The notes under the pieces were generated by a model. That model was given only the letters and a program-made list of their open reading frames with translations, was not told the origin of the DNA and made no database searches. A DNA stretch of 64,000 nt from CAYLLT01 sp964384465 (lineage in GTDB: Bacteria; Planctomycetota; Phycisphaerae; UBA1845; PWPN01), in NCBI GenBank assembly GCA_964384465.1, contig CAYLLT010000006.1, forward strand, positions 1 through 64,000, in the 5' to 3' direction. A program made the translations under genes and the position numbers. Of the stretch, positions 17,389-26,254 are shown one piece after another (positions within the stretch are counted from its first letter, which is position 1; each line of letters begins with the position of its first letter).

Positions 17389-18504
17389 TCACCCCGGAGA
17401 ATCACCGACCTCCGCTTTGGCTTCGTTCGCGGGCGATCGATCCGCGGGTGACCGCGGAGGCACGGCAAGGTAGTTTCCCGCGCCGACGATGATTGTCGAA
17501 AGGACCAGCACCGCAATCCCCGCGCGAATCAGCCAGTGAATGCGTCCACTGCATCCTTTCCACTCGTGAAAAAACAGGCCCCATAGATTGCTGAACACAA
17601 TGATAAATGCCATGTGAATCGTCCAGCTCGAAAAATCGTACCGGCCCATCTGCGTCGTGCCCATGCCGTAGAACATGAATTGCAGGTACCAGATCACACC
17701 CGCGCAGGCGGAAAAGAAATAGTTCGACGGGAGCGATGCTGTGCGGCCATCGATGTAATCGCGCCCGGTGCGGTTCTTCAGATTGAGCAGGACGCACCAG
17801 ACGAAGTTGGTCGCGAACCCGCCGGCCAGAATGATGACGAACACCGGGCCGTTCTGCCAGAGTTGCCCGGCGCCGTGGCGCACGGCCAGTTCCGCGATCG
17901 GTTTGCCCACTGCGATGCCGAACGACATGCACGCACTCATCAGCCCCGCGAAGATCGCGACCCACACTCCCTTGATGAAATCAAACTCCCGGATGGTCTG
18001 CCGCTTGGCCTCGGCGGACAGCTCGCGCTCTTTGGCCACGCCGGCCAGGCCACAGACAGCGATTCCCCCCAGGCACACGAGCACACCCGCCAACACCGTC
18101 CAGCCGGCCGGCGTCCGAATCAGATCGGCGTACTTGCCGGTGAACAGCGGCGGCATCACCGTCCCGAACGCCGCGCAGAATCCAAGGGCCAGCGCATATC
18201 CCAGAGACATTCCCAGGTAGCGCATGGACAACCCGAAGGTCAATCCGCCGATTCCCCAGAGCACGCCGAACAGCCAGCTCCAGAATACGCGTGTGGGCGG
18301 CGCCTGGCGCAGAATCGCCGACAGATCCGGCACGGTGATCCAGGCGATCACCCAGGGCGCGATGATCCAACTGAAGAACCCTCCCACCAGCCAATAGCTC
18401 TCCCATGACCAGTTGCGAACTCTCCTGAACGGGATGTAAAAACTTCCCGCGGCAAGTCCGCCCAACGCGTGGAGACTCACGCCGAAAATGGGGTTCACAA
18501 TCAT
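17389..18504 (-). CDS. rhaT: L-rhamnose:proton symporter family transporter
   Basis: This 371-residue membrane protein has about ten hydrophobic segments and matches the RhaT family in several stretches: HALGGLAAGSFYIPFRRVRN near the start, WGIGGLTFGLSMRYLGMSLG, and IVFSNLWGLFFHEWKG near the end. RhaT imports L-rhamnose or L-lyxose with a proton through the inner membrane. Its place among secreted glycosidases supports uptake of a deoxysugar. The C-terminus has a short extra polar tail. It is divergent from the isomerase gene, with a 147-bp spacer that probably holds both promoters. Confidence 0.88.
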   Translation of the reverse strand: MIVNPIFGVSLHALGGLAAGSFYIPFRRVRNWSWESYWLVGGFFSWIIAPWVIAWITVPDLSAILRQAPPTRVFWSWLFGVLWGIGGLTFGLSMRYLGMSLGYALALGFCAAFGTVMPPLFTGKYADLIRTPAGWTVLAGVLVCLGGIAVCGLAGVAKERELSAEAKRQTIREFDFIKGVWVAIFAGLMSACMSFGIAVGKPIAELAVRHGAGQLWQNGPVFVIILAGGFATNFVWCVLLNLKNRTGRDYIDGRTASLPSNYFFSACAGVIWYLQFMFYGMGTTQMGRYDFSSWTIHMAFIIVFSNLWGLFFHEWKGCSGRIHWLIRAGIAVLVLSTIIVGAGNYLAVPPRSPADRSPANEAKAEVGDSPG

Positions 18505-18651
18505 GCTTAATCACACCTGATTCGACAGGATAAAGACTGCACGGCTGAAGCGAAAGCAGCAGGGCGGCGCCTGATTGTCGGATGCACCATTCACCCGCGC
18601 AGCAACAAGACCTGACTTACTTATGGCAGGCGGTGCGGGTAGGATTTCGGT

Positions 18652-20124
18652 ATGGCGACGTCCAGAGGCAAAGTCGGCTTATTCGGAATCGGCCTGGCGG
18701 CATATTGGCCGCAATTTCCCGGCCTCAGGGAACGGCTCGAAGGCTACCAACGCATCGTCGCTCAAAGACTCGGCCGCTATGCCGAAGTGATCGACGCCGG
18801 GCTGGTGGACAGCGCTCCTCTCGCAGCCGCTGCGGGTGAATCCTTCGCCCGCCAGGCGGTTGATCTGGTGGTGTGTTACGTGGGCACCTATGCCACCAGC
18901 AGCCAGGTGTTGCCCGCCGTTCAGCGGACACATGCCCCGGTGCTCATCTTGAATCTCCAGCCGGTCAGCGCCTTGAACTACGCGCACACGAGCACGGGCG
19001 AGTGGCTGGCCAACTGCTGCGCCTGTTGTGTGCCGGAGATCAGTTGCGCCTTCGCTCGCAGCCGGATCGAGTTCCACGTCGTGACCGGCATTCTGGGCGT
19101 GGAGAATGGACGGTTCGGCGAGAGCCCTACCGATCATCCCTGTTCCATCGCGGCCTGGAGCGAAATCGGCGATTGGGTCCGCGCGGCCGCCGTGGTCGAT
19201 CGGCTGCGCAACAGCCGCATCGGGTTTCTCGGGCACACCTATCCCGGCATGTTGGACATGTACAGCGACTTCACGCAGCACACCGCGCAGCTCGGCACGC
19301 ACATCGAGGTGCTGGAGATGTGCGATCTGGCCGCGCGCGTTCCGGCCGAGGATGCCGCTGAGGTCCGCGCCAAACGGGAAGAGGCCGAATCGGTATTTGA
19401 AATCAGCCAGGACAGCCCTTCGGATCCGCTGGCCAAGAAACCGACGGCGGAGGAGATGGCGTGGGCTTGTCGCGTGGCCGTCGCGCTGGATCGCCTGGTG
19501 GCCGACTATGACCTGCACGGCCTGGCGTACTATTACCGCGGGCTGGACGGCAACGAATATGAGCGTCTCGGTGCGGGCCTCATCCTGGGCTGCTCCTTGC
19601 TGACCGCCCGCGGGGTGCCGTGCAGCGGCGAGGGCGATCTCAAGAACTGTCAGGCGATGAAGATCATGGACTTACTCGACGCCGGCGGGAGTTACACCGA
19701 GTTCTATGCGATGGATTTTGACAGTGATTTCCTGCTGATGGGCCACGACGGCCCGTTTCACCTGAAGATCGCCGAGGGCCGGCCGATCCTGCGCGGGCTG
19801 GGCCTGTATCATGGCAAACGCGGATACGGCGTCAGCGTGGAAGCCAAAGTCCGTCACGGTCCGGTGACATTGCTGGCCATGACGCAATCCGCGGACGGCC
19901 AACTCAAGCTGCTCGCCTCACGGGGTCAAAGCATCCCCGGCCCGACCATGGCCATCGGCAATACCAACAGCCGCATTCGATTCGAGCAGGGCATGATCGA
20001 CTTCGTCAACCGCTGGTGCCTCACCGGCCCGACGCATCACTGCGCCCTGGGCGTCGGCGCTGTGCTCCCGGCCATCCGCCACGTCGCGCAGTTGCTGCAT
20101 CTTCCGTATGAGGAGATTGTCTGA
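18652..20124 (+). CDS. L-fucose/L-arabinose isomerase family protein
   Basis: This 490-residue protein matches the long sugar isomerase family in layout. It has an N-terminal Rossmann-like half (GKVGLFGIGLAAYWPQFPGL, VDLVVCYVGTYATSSQVLPA, APVLILNLQPV) and a central part with GFLGHTYPGMLDMYSDFTQH. Its C-terminal half has putative metal-site residues (GEGDLKN, EFYAMDFDSDFLLMGHDGPF, with a following His). Members interconvert aldoses and ketoses with Mn2+. It is divergent from rhaT and could isomerise the imported sugar (rhamnose, fucose or arabinose). The exact substrate cannot be read from sequence, and no canonical rhaA, rhaB or rhaD is visible. Confidence 0.75.
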   Translation: MATSRGKVGLFGIGLAAYWPQFPGLRERLEGYQRIVAQRLGRYAEVIDAGLVDSAPLAAAAGESFARQAVDLVVCYVGTYATSSQVLPAVQRTHAPVLILNLQPVSALNYAHTSTGEWLANCCACCVPEISCAFARSRIEFHVVTGILGVENGRFGESPTDHPCSIAAWSEIGDWVRAAAVVDRLRNSRIGFLGHTYPGMLDMYSDFTQHTAQLGTHIEVLEMCDLAARVPAEDAAEVRAKREEAESVFEISQDSPSDPLAKKPTAEEMAWACRVAVALDRLVADYDLHGLAYYYRGLDGNEYERLGAGLILGCSLLTARGVPCSGEGDLKNCQAMKIMDLLDAGGSYTEFYAMDFDSDFLLMGHDGPFHLKIAEGRPILRGLGLYHGKRGYGVSVEAKVRHGPVTLLAMTQSADGQLKLLASRGQSIPGPTMAIGNTNSRIRFEQGMIDFVNRWCLTGPTHHCALGVGAVLPAIRHVAQLLHLPYEEIV

Positions 20125-20273
20125 CCCAGCAGAGCACGAGCGCGGCTACGATGCTCCCGCCTACTCAACAATCGAGATGGTTGCGTTAACCGCGGCCACT
20201 CCACAATCACAAGTAGAAGCTCGGGTGATCTGCGGCTTGATAGGTACGCGCCGCAGGAGACGATGGGGCGAGA

Positions 20274-21383
20274 TCACGCTTCGCCGAAGATCGCGCCGGT
20301 GGCGCGGGCGGCGGCAACGAGCGGGTGATTCGGCGTGACCAGGCGTTGCTGGCCGGCGACGCTGGAGAGTGGGACGCTGGTGAGCTGGCCCTTTTGCATG
20401 ACGACGAGTTCGTTGACCCGGCCGGCGGCGGCGAGTTCGACCGCTTTGCAGCCGAAGAGCGTCCCGAGCACGCGATCGGCGGGAACCGGCGTTCCGCCGC
20501 GCTGCACGTGGCCGAGGATCGTCGCACGGCATTCGAGCGACGTGTGCTCGGAGATCTGATGGGCGAGCACTTCGCTGATGCCGCCCAGGCGGATGGGATC
20601 GGGGCTGTCCTTGACGTAGCGATCGACGACCTGCTGGCCACCGATGGGTTTGGCGCCTTCGGCGACGGCAATAATGGTGAACGCCTTGCCGCGACGGCTG
20701 CGTTCGAGGCAGTGCGTGCAGATGGCGTTGAGATCGTAGGGGATCTCCGGAATGAGAATGATGTCGGCGCCGCTGGCCAGGGCGGCGTGCAGTGTGAGCC
20801 AGCCGGCGTTGCGGCCCATCATCTCGACGAGCATGACCCGGTGATGGCTGGAGGCCGTCGTGTGGATGCGGTCGAGGGCTTCGGCGGCGGTGTTGACGGC
20901 GGTCTGGAAACCGAAGGTGATTTCGGTGTGCATGAGATCGTTGTCGATGGTCTTGGGCAGGCCGATGAAGTTGACGCCCTGCTGGCTGACGGTGGCGGCA
21001 CCCGTCATCGTGCCGTCTCCGCCGACGCACATGATCAGGTCCAGCTCGCGCCGGCGGGCGTGCTGGACGACGCGCGGGATGACGTTTTCGTGAACCAGGT
21101 TGCCATCGTTGTCTTCGCCGACCGGGAAGCGGGCCGGGTCGGCTTTGTTACTGGACCCGAGGATGGTGCCGCCCTGGTTGATGATATTCGAGACATCCTC
21201 CCACACCAGCGGGCGAACACGGTTCTCGATGAGTCCGAGAAAACCGTCTTCGATTCCGAAGACCTCCCATTTTCGGTGGTGCAAAGCGGACTTGGTGATC
21301 GCGCGGATGACGGCGTTGAGGCCGGGGCAGTCGCCTCCGCCGGTGAGGATGCCGATTCTTCGGATTCGAGGCGTTTCGGACAT
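20274..21383 (-). CDS. pfkA: 6-phosphofructokinase, predicted ATP-dependent
   Basis: This 369-residue protein has the family motifs GILTGGGDCPGLNAVIR, CVGGDGTMTGA, PKTIDNDL and EMMGRNAGWL. In this family the residue after GGD distinguishes donors: Gly (as here) for ATP and Asp for pyrophosphate. The lysine of PKTIDND is shared with pyrophosphate enzymes and the G/K-type ATP enzymes of actinomycetes. ATP use is therefore the better prediction. It catalyses fructose 6-phosphate to fructose 1,6-bisphosphate in the cytoplasm. It is convergent with the isomerase gene. Confidence 0.92.
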   Translation of the reverse strand: MSETPRIRRIGILTGGGDCPGLNAVIRAITKSALHHRKWEVFGIEDGFLGLIENRVRPLVWEDVSNIINQGGTILGSSNKADPARFPVGEDNDGNLVHENVIPRVVQHARRRELDLIMCVGGDGTMTGAATVSQQGVNFIGLPKTIDNDLMHTEITFGFQTAVNTAAEALDRIHTTASSHHRVMLVEMMGRNAGWLTLHAALASGADIILIPEIPYDLNAICTHCLERSRRGKAFTIIAVAEGAKPIGGQQVVDRYVKDSPDPIRLGGISEVLAHQISEHTSLECRATILGHVQRGGTPVPADRVLGTLFGCKAVELAAAGRVNELVVMQKGQLTSVPLSSVAGQQRLVTPNHPLVAAARATGAIFGEA

Positions 21384-21538
21384 GGGTGAGCTCGCATGTT
21401 GTGAGACAAAACTGCTATGAGCTATCGGTTAAATCTGAGGGGACCCCAAGCTAAATTGGAAAGAGATAAGGGGTCGGGGTCAGGGGACTGACAAAGGCAA
21501 AAGTAAACCCTTTCCCGAAAACGCCGGACCGCTGACTT

Positions 21539-23878
21539 TCATTTCTGCATCTTGATCACAACCGTATGGTGTCCGCCGTCGATGGACTTGTTATCCAGAA
21601 CACCATCAAGCCCTTGAGCGACGCCGTCGATCTTGAATTCCGCCACCTGCTCGCCGTTGCCGGACGATGTGACATCAAACGTCGTGCGGTCGATTCTGAG
21701 ATGCGACCGGACAGTCCCGAGCGCATCGGGAACCTGAGGTCGGAAGAAGTAGCGCTTGGCCTTCTCGTCGTATCCAAAGCCCGCGAATCCACGAATCACC
21801 GCGTGCGGCAGATAGGCGAAGCCGAACAGGTTCAGGGTGACGTGCCGGGTGACGCCGTCCTCGCCGGTGACATCCTGGTTGTGCTCGTACAACTGCAACG
21901 ATTCGGGAAGACCATCGAGTACCTGACTGAGGTAGTTCCAGCCGACATCCGCCAAATCCGCTTCGAAGGCCGCGTGCGCCAAAGTCGCGAACCACATGCC
22001 CCAGCCTCCAGCCTTACCATGGGGATCTACAAAACGGCGGAAGGTATCTCGGAACACCTTATCGGTGTAGTTGTAGTAGGGCACCGTGGCGGCCACAGTC
22101 CAGAAATACCCGGTCGGACCCATGCGGGCCTCTTTTCCATTCGATATCCACGATCGTGAAGGCCACTCGATCAGGTAGTCGCCCGCGCTGTCCTTGTGGG
22201 TGCAATGCGTTCGGATCGCGGTGTCCAGGTCATCAGCACGCTGCTTCCAGAGCGGCACGGCTTGGCCCATTATCTGCGAGAGTGCGTAAGCCTGTCGGAA
22301 CCCGGACGCGGCCAGCGCGTTCATGAGGATCGACTCGCGCAGCTTGCCGTCTTCCAGGCAGTTGTCAACGATCAGGCCTGTCTGAGGGTTGTACTTCTTG
22401 AAGCGAAGGTGCTGGTCGGTATATTCCCCTTGCATGCCGCATTCGGATTGGCAGTAGTAGTCCGCCGCGAGGGAATCGGCGACCTTGATGACGAACGGCC
22501 ACTCCTCTTTGATGAACTCCCGATCGCCCGTGCAGCGGTAGTACTTGCCGATGTTGTAGAGATAGTAGGCCATTCCGTCGAGTTGCGGCCCCATCATCTG
22601 GATGTTCCATTCGCCGGGCTGCACGATGTCCTCGACCGGCCCCTGACCGGGGCCGCACATTAATTTCGTCACGCGTCCGGAAGCATGCATATTGGCGTTC
22701 AGACAGTTGTTGCGCTGGTTCCAGTACGCATGCTTCGAGAAGAACCGCAGCGCCTTTTTCGCCTCATCATAATGGCCCGCATCGAGCAGGACGGAGATGG
22801 CTACGCCGCCATCTCTGGTCCAGACAGTTGTTATCTGATAGCGCGCACCGACGATGATCCCGCCAAGCTCGGCGTCTTGCGCGATCTTGAGGTACATCAT
22901 CTGTACGCGGTAGGCCTGGTCCAGCTTGTGATTGCCGGTGTGCACCACGGCCCCGTCCTCAAACCATTTCCGCCAGCGCTCGCGTACATCCGGCGGCGAC
23001 GCTGCTGTCGCTCTGGATTCGGCAAGCAACTGTTTTGCGTTATTAAGATCCCTGTCAAACGCCAGGACGATGGTGAGCGTCCCATCCTGACCGCTACATT
23101 TCCGGGCAAATCGCAGCGTGCCTGCGTTCTCTCCTTCGAATACCGCCTCTGCTTTGCCGGGATCACCCAATATCTCGATCTGCGTCTTTGCCTCTGCCGC
23201 GCCGATGGCGACCTTCCGGTAGAGCATGCTCTCGTACGACCAGGTCGCCGACGAATCGGCTTTCGACACCCGCAATTCTTCGCGCAGCGGGAATGTGATC
23301 ACCGGCGGCCGCTCGCGCTTGTCTTGCGCGTACGCGTTCTGGGCATATCTCATACGTTCAGGCGTATTCTTGGGGGAACCCCCATACAGCGCCACGTCCG
23401 CACCGATCTCGAAATCGCCGGCGTTTCCGTTCTTCGGCGCAAACGAAATCTTGCGCACGAGGACGGGCTCGTCCCAGAGTCCGTATGTTTCCGTGCGCAC
23501 GGTTCCCGCGGGGATTTTGGTCTCCACAACCAGGACGCCGTCCTCAAAACAGTAGCTGTCGCACGGCCCGACGACCCATTCCTCTCCGCTACGGAGATTC
23601 CTGACGCGCGGGGCAAGCCCGATACCCTGAAGCTGCGGAGACGAGTAGCCCAGCCACAGACGGCTGATCTTGTCGTGCACGCGATAGACGGGCTTTTCCG
23701 GCTCCTCGATCGGCCCCACAAGACTGGCCAGCCAGTGACCGTTTCCTATGCAAAGACGTCCGTCTCCTACAGACTTGATACGCTCACCCACGGGCGTTCC
23801 GCCAACTTCGGTGGACGCGTGTATGCCGGCGAGCGACAATGCCAGCAAGACAACGCTAACATGAGGAACTATGTCCAT
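21539..23878 (-). CDS. Secreted six-hairpin-type glycosidase (glucoamylase/GH78-like)
   Basis: This 779-residue protein has an N-terminal signal peptide (VVLLALSLAGIHAS). Residues 30-320 form a beta-sandwich. Residues 340-700 are an (alpha/alpha)6-type helical domain with TTVWTRDGGVAISVLLDAGH, WNIQMMGPQLDGMAYYLYNI, and a Trp-Gly-Met-Trp segment (GGWGMWFATLAHAAFEADLA). TRDG and the PQLDG segment are likely catalytic-site acids, by analogy to GH15 enzymes. A C-terminal beta tail follows. The gene starts two bases after the stop of a decayed minus-strand gene, so the two were probably one operon. Substrate is unknown. Confidence 0.7.
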   Translation of the reverse strand: MDIVPHVSVVLLALSLAGIHASTEVGGTPVGERIKSVGDGRLCIGNGHWLASLVGPIEEPEKPVYRVHDKISRLWLGYSSPQLQGIGLAPRVRNLRSGEEWVVGPCDSYCFEDGVLVVETKIPAGTVRTETYGLWDEPVLVRKISFAPKNGNAGDFEIGADVALYGGSPKNTPERMRYAQNAYAQDKRERPPVITFPLREELRVSKADSSATWSYESMLYRKVAIGAAEAKTQIEILGDPGKAEAVFEGENAGTLRFARKCSGQDGTLTIVLAFDRDLNNAKQLLAESRATAASPPDVRERWRKWFEDGAVVHTGNHKLDQAYRVQMMYLKIAQDAELGGIIVGARYQITTVWTRDGGVAISVLLDAGHYDEAKKALRFFSKHAYWNQRNNCLNANMHASGRVTKLMCGPGQGPVEDIVQPGEWNIQMMGPQLDGMAYYLYNIGKYYRCTGDREFIKEEWPFVIKVADSLAADYYCQSECGMQGEYTDQHLRFKKYNPQTGLIVDNCLEDGKLRESILMNALAASGFRQAYALSQIMGQAVPLWKQRADDLDTAIRTHCTHKDSAGDYLIEWPSRSWISNGKEARMGPTGYFWTVAATVPYYNYTDKVFRDTFRRFVDPHGKAGGWGMWFATLAHAAFEADLADVGWNYLSQVLDGLPESLQLYEHNQDVTGEDGVTRHVTLNLFGFAYLPHAVIRGFAGFGYDEKAKRYFFRPQVPDALGTVRSHLRIDRTTFDVTSSGNGEQVAEFKIDGVAQGLDGVLDNKSIDGGHHTVVIKMQK

Positions 23879-23881
23879 GAC

Positions 23882-24180
23882 TCACACTCCGCACGGAGGT
23901 TTCAGCAGAGAACGGAAAAACAGGCGGGTCTCGATCTGGGTGATGTCCGGCACGCCGGCTCCCGTGCCCCAATGATTGATGCATATCCAATCGGGAGTGA
24001 AGAAGTTCTGGTGTCGGAAGGAGTGCAGGTTTTCCAGTTCGCATCTGATGCTTCGTCATTGACGCACGACTCTTTGATGTTGATATCATTGTACAGGCAA
24101 CATACCCCATTTCCCACTCCTGTGTCAGGCGAGTTCCAATTGCTCGCCGATAGGCGTCCATTTTTCTTGCCGATATCCAC
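23882..24180 (-). pseudogene. Frameshifted C-terminal relic of an unidentified gene
   Basis: Two minus-strand frames together read as one protein end. The first frame (from about 24145) gives VCCLYNDINIKESCVNDEAS DANWK. The second (about 24075 to the stop at 23882-23884) gives NLHSFRHQNFFTPDWICINH and then GVPDITQIETRLFFRSLLKP. A single frameshift near 24075 would join them. The N-terminal part is cut off at about 24180, next to the 212-bp duplicated segment. It precedes the glycosidase gene by two bases. The family is not recognised. Confidence 0.45.
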
Positions 24181-24386
24181 CCCGCACGGCTTTTGCGTTT
24201 ACGGCTGCCATCCGGCACTATATCACTTCATGTGGTTCCTGAAATACACTGCCACCTTTCATGTTGTCGCCGTTTTGGCAATACCTGCACTCGGTCAGTC
24301 GCGACCCGCTTCGACCCCATCCGACCGGCAAGCGATCGAGGATTTGCGTGCGGGCCGTTTTGATTGGACGATTTCCGGGCCGCTCG
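24175..24386 (+). repeat. 212-bp duplicate of the GH62 gene 5' region (copy 1)
   Basis: This segment aligns without gaps to 28002-28213, with about 14 differences (roughly 93% identity by eye). Copy 1 ends exactly where a half palindrome begins. It includes 118 bases homologous to the spacer in front of the GH62 gene and the first 52 codons of that gene. Confidence 0.85.
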
Positions 24387-24397
24387 AAAGGGGATGA
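24230..24397 (+). pseudogene. Truncated 5' copy of the GH62 arabinofuranosidase gene
   Basis: The frame runs from the ATG at 24230 for 55 residues and contains the same signal peptide as the full gene at 28057 (MWFLKY, then a hydrophobic stretch ending ALGQSRPAS). It matches the intact protein up to FDWTIS-x-PL, then switches into the palindromic repeat and stops. No catalytic residue is included, so it is non-functional as an enzyme. Confidence 0.8.
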
Positions 24398-24462
24398 GTC
24401 CAATTTGGGGGCGGAAAAGGGGATGAGTCCAATTTGATCAGAATTGGACTCATCCCCTTTTT
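24386..24462. repeat. Palindromic element: half copy plus full copy
   Basis: A half copy (gaaaggggatgagtccaatt, 24386-24405) is followed by a full 48-bp copy at 24415-24462. The full copy has arms aaaaggggatgagtccaatt and the inverse, around a short tgatca-like centre. The same element recurs at 25764-25811 and 27899-27946. A further cccctttttg piece follows at 24468-24478. The T-run after the right arm would let it act as a terminator in either direction. Confidence 0.85.
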
Positions 24463-24559
24463 GTTGTCCCCTTTTTGTCCCCGACTCTTGCGGTGTGCCA
24501 CCCAGCCAGATTCTTTGTAAGGAAAGCCGATCAGCAAACACTCATTATGATAGAACAAC

Positions 24560-25087
24560 ATGGACGAGAAAGCCGATCAGGACTGTGAGCGGTTGTTCAG
24601 AAGCTGGCTCCGAGAGCACACCGGCCTCATCGTCAAGGTCGCCAGTGGCTGGGCCCTGTCCAAGGAGGATCGCGCCGATCTCACGCAGGAAATCCTGCTC
24701 CAGATATGGCGAACGATGCCCCGATTCGAGGGAAAGGCCAAGGTCTCCACCTGGATTTACCGGGTGGCTCTGAACACGGCCCTGACTTGGCGTCGGAAGG
24801 AGTGCAAGCACGCTCGCCACGTTCCGCTCATGGAAATCGAGGAGCCGCCGGCCACTTCGCCTGATGATTCCCTTGCGCGTGACCGCGAACTGGTCGACGC
24901 GCTTTACGCCGGCATCCGAAAACTGCCCAAGATGGATGGCGCCCTGGTGATGATGTACCTCGATGACCTCGGCTACCACGAGATGGCGGAAATCCTGGGC
25001 ATCTCCGAAAACCTGGTGGGCGTGAAGCTCAATCGAGCCAGAAAAACGCTGGCCGAGTTTATGAAAGAGGTTCCGCGTGCATCCTGA
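24560..25087 (+). CDS. ECF-type RNA polymerase sigma factor
   Basis: This 175-residue protein has a sigma-70 region 2 (DLTQEILLQIWRTMPRFEGK, then STWIYRVALNTALTWRRKEC) and a region 4 with a helix-turn-helix (LDDLGYHEMAEILGISENLV, then NRARKTL). It lacks region 3, as ECF factors do. It would direct RNA polymerase to a small regulon. The next gene starts 11 bases before its stop, so the two are translationally coupled. The partner membrane protein probably controls it. The operon is flanked on both sides by copies of the 48-bp palindrome. Confidence 0.93.
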   Translation: MDEKADQDCERLFRSWLREHTGLIVKVASGWALSKEDRADLTQEILLQIWRTMPRFEGKAKVSTWIYRVALNTALTWRRKECKHARHVPLMEIEEPPATSPDDSLARDRELVDALYAGIRKLPKMDGALVMMYLDDLGYHEMAEILGISENLVGVKLNRARKTLAEFMKEVPRAS

Positions 25088-25733
25088 TGACGAACTGAAA
25101 AAGGCCTGGAAGTCACAGTTTTCCGGGCAGCGACTGGTCTTGGACGAGAAGGTTATCCTACCGCTACTCCGGCGTCAGCAGAGCTATTTTCGCGGCGCGC
25201 TTTATGGCTCGGACGCGGCGATGGTCGTGCTTGCTTGCGGCTTGTTGGGGATCATCGGCTATCTCCTTTACCAGTCCAGGACATCGGCGCCACCGTGGGC
25301 ACTGTGGGGGAGCTTAACACTAGTTGTGCCGATAGCCGGACTAGCGGCGTTCACGACGCTGGATCGGATCCGCCAACGAAGGCGTCACCCCAAGCGAGAG
25401 GATTCGGTTCAAGTCTGCGCGGAGAGCATGCTGGCTGAAGTCAATCATCGGATTGGGCTGTTCAGAAAAGTCCTGTGGTGGTTCGTGCTGCCCATCATCC
25501 TCGTGGCGGACGGTGGCTTTCAGTCTTACGTGGCTTGGCGCGTGGGCTGGATGCTGGGTGGACCGAAAGAGGCTTTTGCAGGCGCGTTTCGTCCGCTCAT
25601 TGAATCGATCATCTTCGGGATCGCTGTTTATTACATGTTTCAATGGATGGTGAGAAGGTGGTGGGAGCCGTATCGGCAAGGGCTTGAGGCACTCATTCAG
25701 AGCCTCCAGTCAGATGACACAGCCGTGAAATAA
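25077..25733 (+). CDS. Membrane protein coupled to the ECF sigma factor (putative anti-sigma)
   Basis: This 218-residue protein starts at GTG 25077, overlapping the sigma factor gene by 11 bases with agagg upstream. Residues 1-40 are a short cytoplasmic-type segment (DDELKKAWKSQFSGQ). It then has about four hydrophobic segments (near 45-65, 75-92, 133-150 and 178-196) separated by a basic loop. No zinc-binding HxxxCxxC anti-sigma motif is seen, so the anti-sigma role rests on position, coupling and topology. It does not resemble FecR. Confidence 0.6.
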   Translation: MHPDDELKKAWKSQFSGQRLVLDEKVILPLLRRQQSYFRGALYGSDAAMVVLACGLLGIIGYLLYQSRTSAPPWALWGSLTLVVPIAGLAAFTTLDRIRQRRRHPKREDSVQVCAESMLAEVNHRIGLFRKVLWWFVLPIILVADGGFQSYVAWRVGWMLGGPKEAFAGAFRPLIESIIFGIAVYYMFQWMVRRWWEPYRQGLEALIQSLQSDDTAVK

Positions 25734-25763
25734 GCATCCCAATGTACTGTCTCTTAGGTGCGG

Positions 25764-25811
25764 AAAAGGGGATGACTCCAATTTGATCAGAATTGGACTC
25801 ATCCCCTTTTT
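25764..25811. repeat. 48-bp palindromic element, copy 3
   Basis: The sequence is the same as the full copy at 24415-24462 except for one base in the left arm (gactcc for gagtcc). It lies 31 bases after the sigma operon's last stop codon and may serve as its terminator. Confidence 0.85.
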
Positions 25812-25858
25812 GTCCCGAAGAGGAAGAGGTTCTCGCCAACCCCATAACAATAATTAGA

Positions 25859-26000
25859 CTGATCCGCATAAGATGCGGAGTTTTGATTTCCTGTCCGTAT
25901 AACGCGCCTTGGGATTTCTGGCCGAAGGCGCGTTAACCCCTTTGTATTCAATTGCGTGCTGCCTGTCCAACGGTTTATCACGGCATTTTATGCGGATCGG
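25859..26000. repeat. Possible 142-bp MITE-like element
   Basis: Near-perfect 13-bp inverted repeats bound it: ctgatccgcataa at 25859-25871 and ttatgcggatcgg at 25988-26000. Inside is an 11-bp-stem hairpin (taacgcgcctt/aaggcgcgtta, 25900-25935). There is no evident coding region of its own, and target-site duplications are not obvious. Confidence 0.4.
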
Positions 26001-26135
26001 CATAACACAACCTCCTGGAATTGGCTCACAGCCCGTCTACCGGACTGCGAACGCCCGCCGAAGAAGCCTGTGGTGCGGTATCACGACTTCATGTACCAAC
26101 CCGCAAGTTGGGACAAGGCCGGAAATATCGGTTAA
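25941..26135 (+). pseudogene. Relic of an IS1380-type transposase
   Basis: The frame ends at 26135. Its C-terminal part (RPPKKPVVRYHDFMYQPASW, then DKA) resembles the stretch in DDE group 1/IS1380 transposases that precedes the VAKVEWH segment. The sequence departs right after this and reaches a stop, so it is a small internal fragment. It partly overlaps the inverted-repeat element. Family assignment is from memory of the motif. Confidence 0.45.
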
Positions 26136-26254
26136 GCTAAATCAACTTATCGAAGCCCGCCTGGCGCGGTATACTATGTGGTTCAGAGCGCGCTTGGAGG
26201 CGTGCCGCTGCTATGGCAACAAAGGGGGCATACGGGCGAAGGAGATATTCCTCA

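Noticed and set aside
20325..21389. Plus-strand frame of 354 codons
   Set aside because: Exact antisense of phosphofructokinase, which has all family motifs.
22685..24397. Long plus-strand frame of 570 codons
   Set aside because: Most of it is antisense to the glycosidase at 21539-23878. Only its last 55 codons have meaning, as the truncated GH62 copy.
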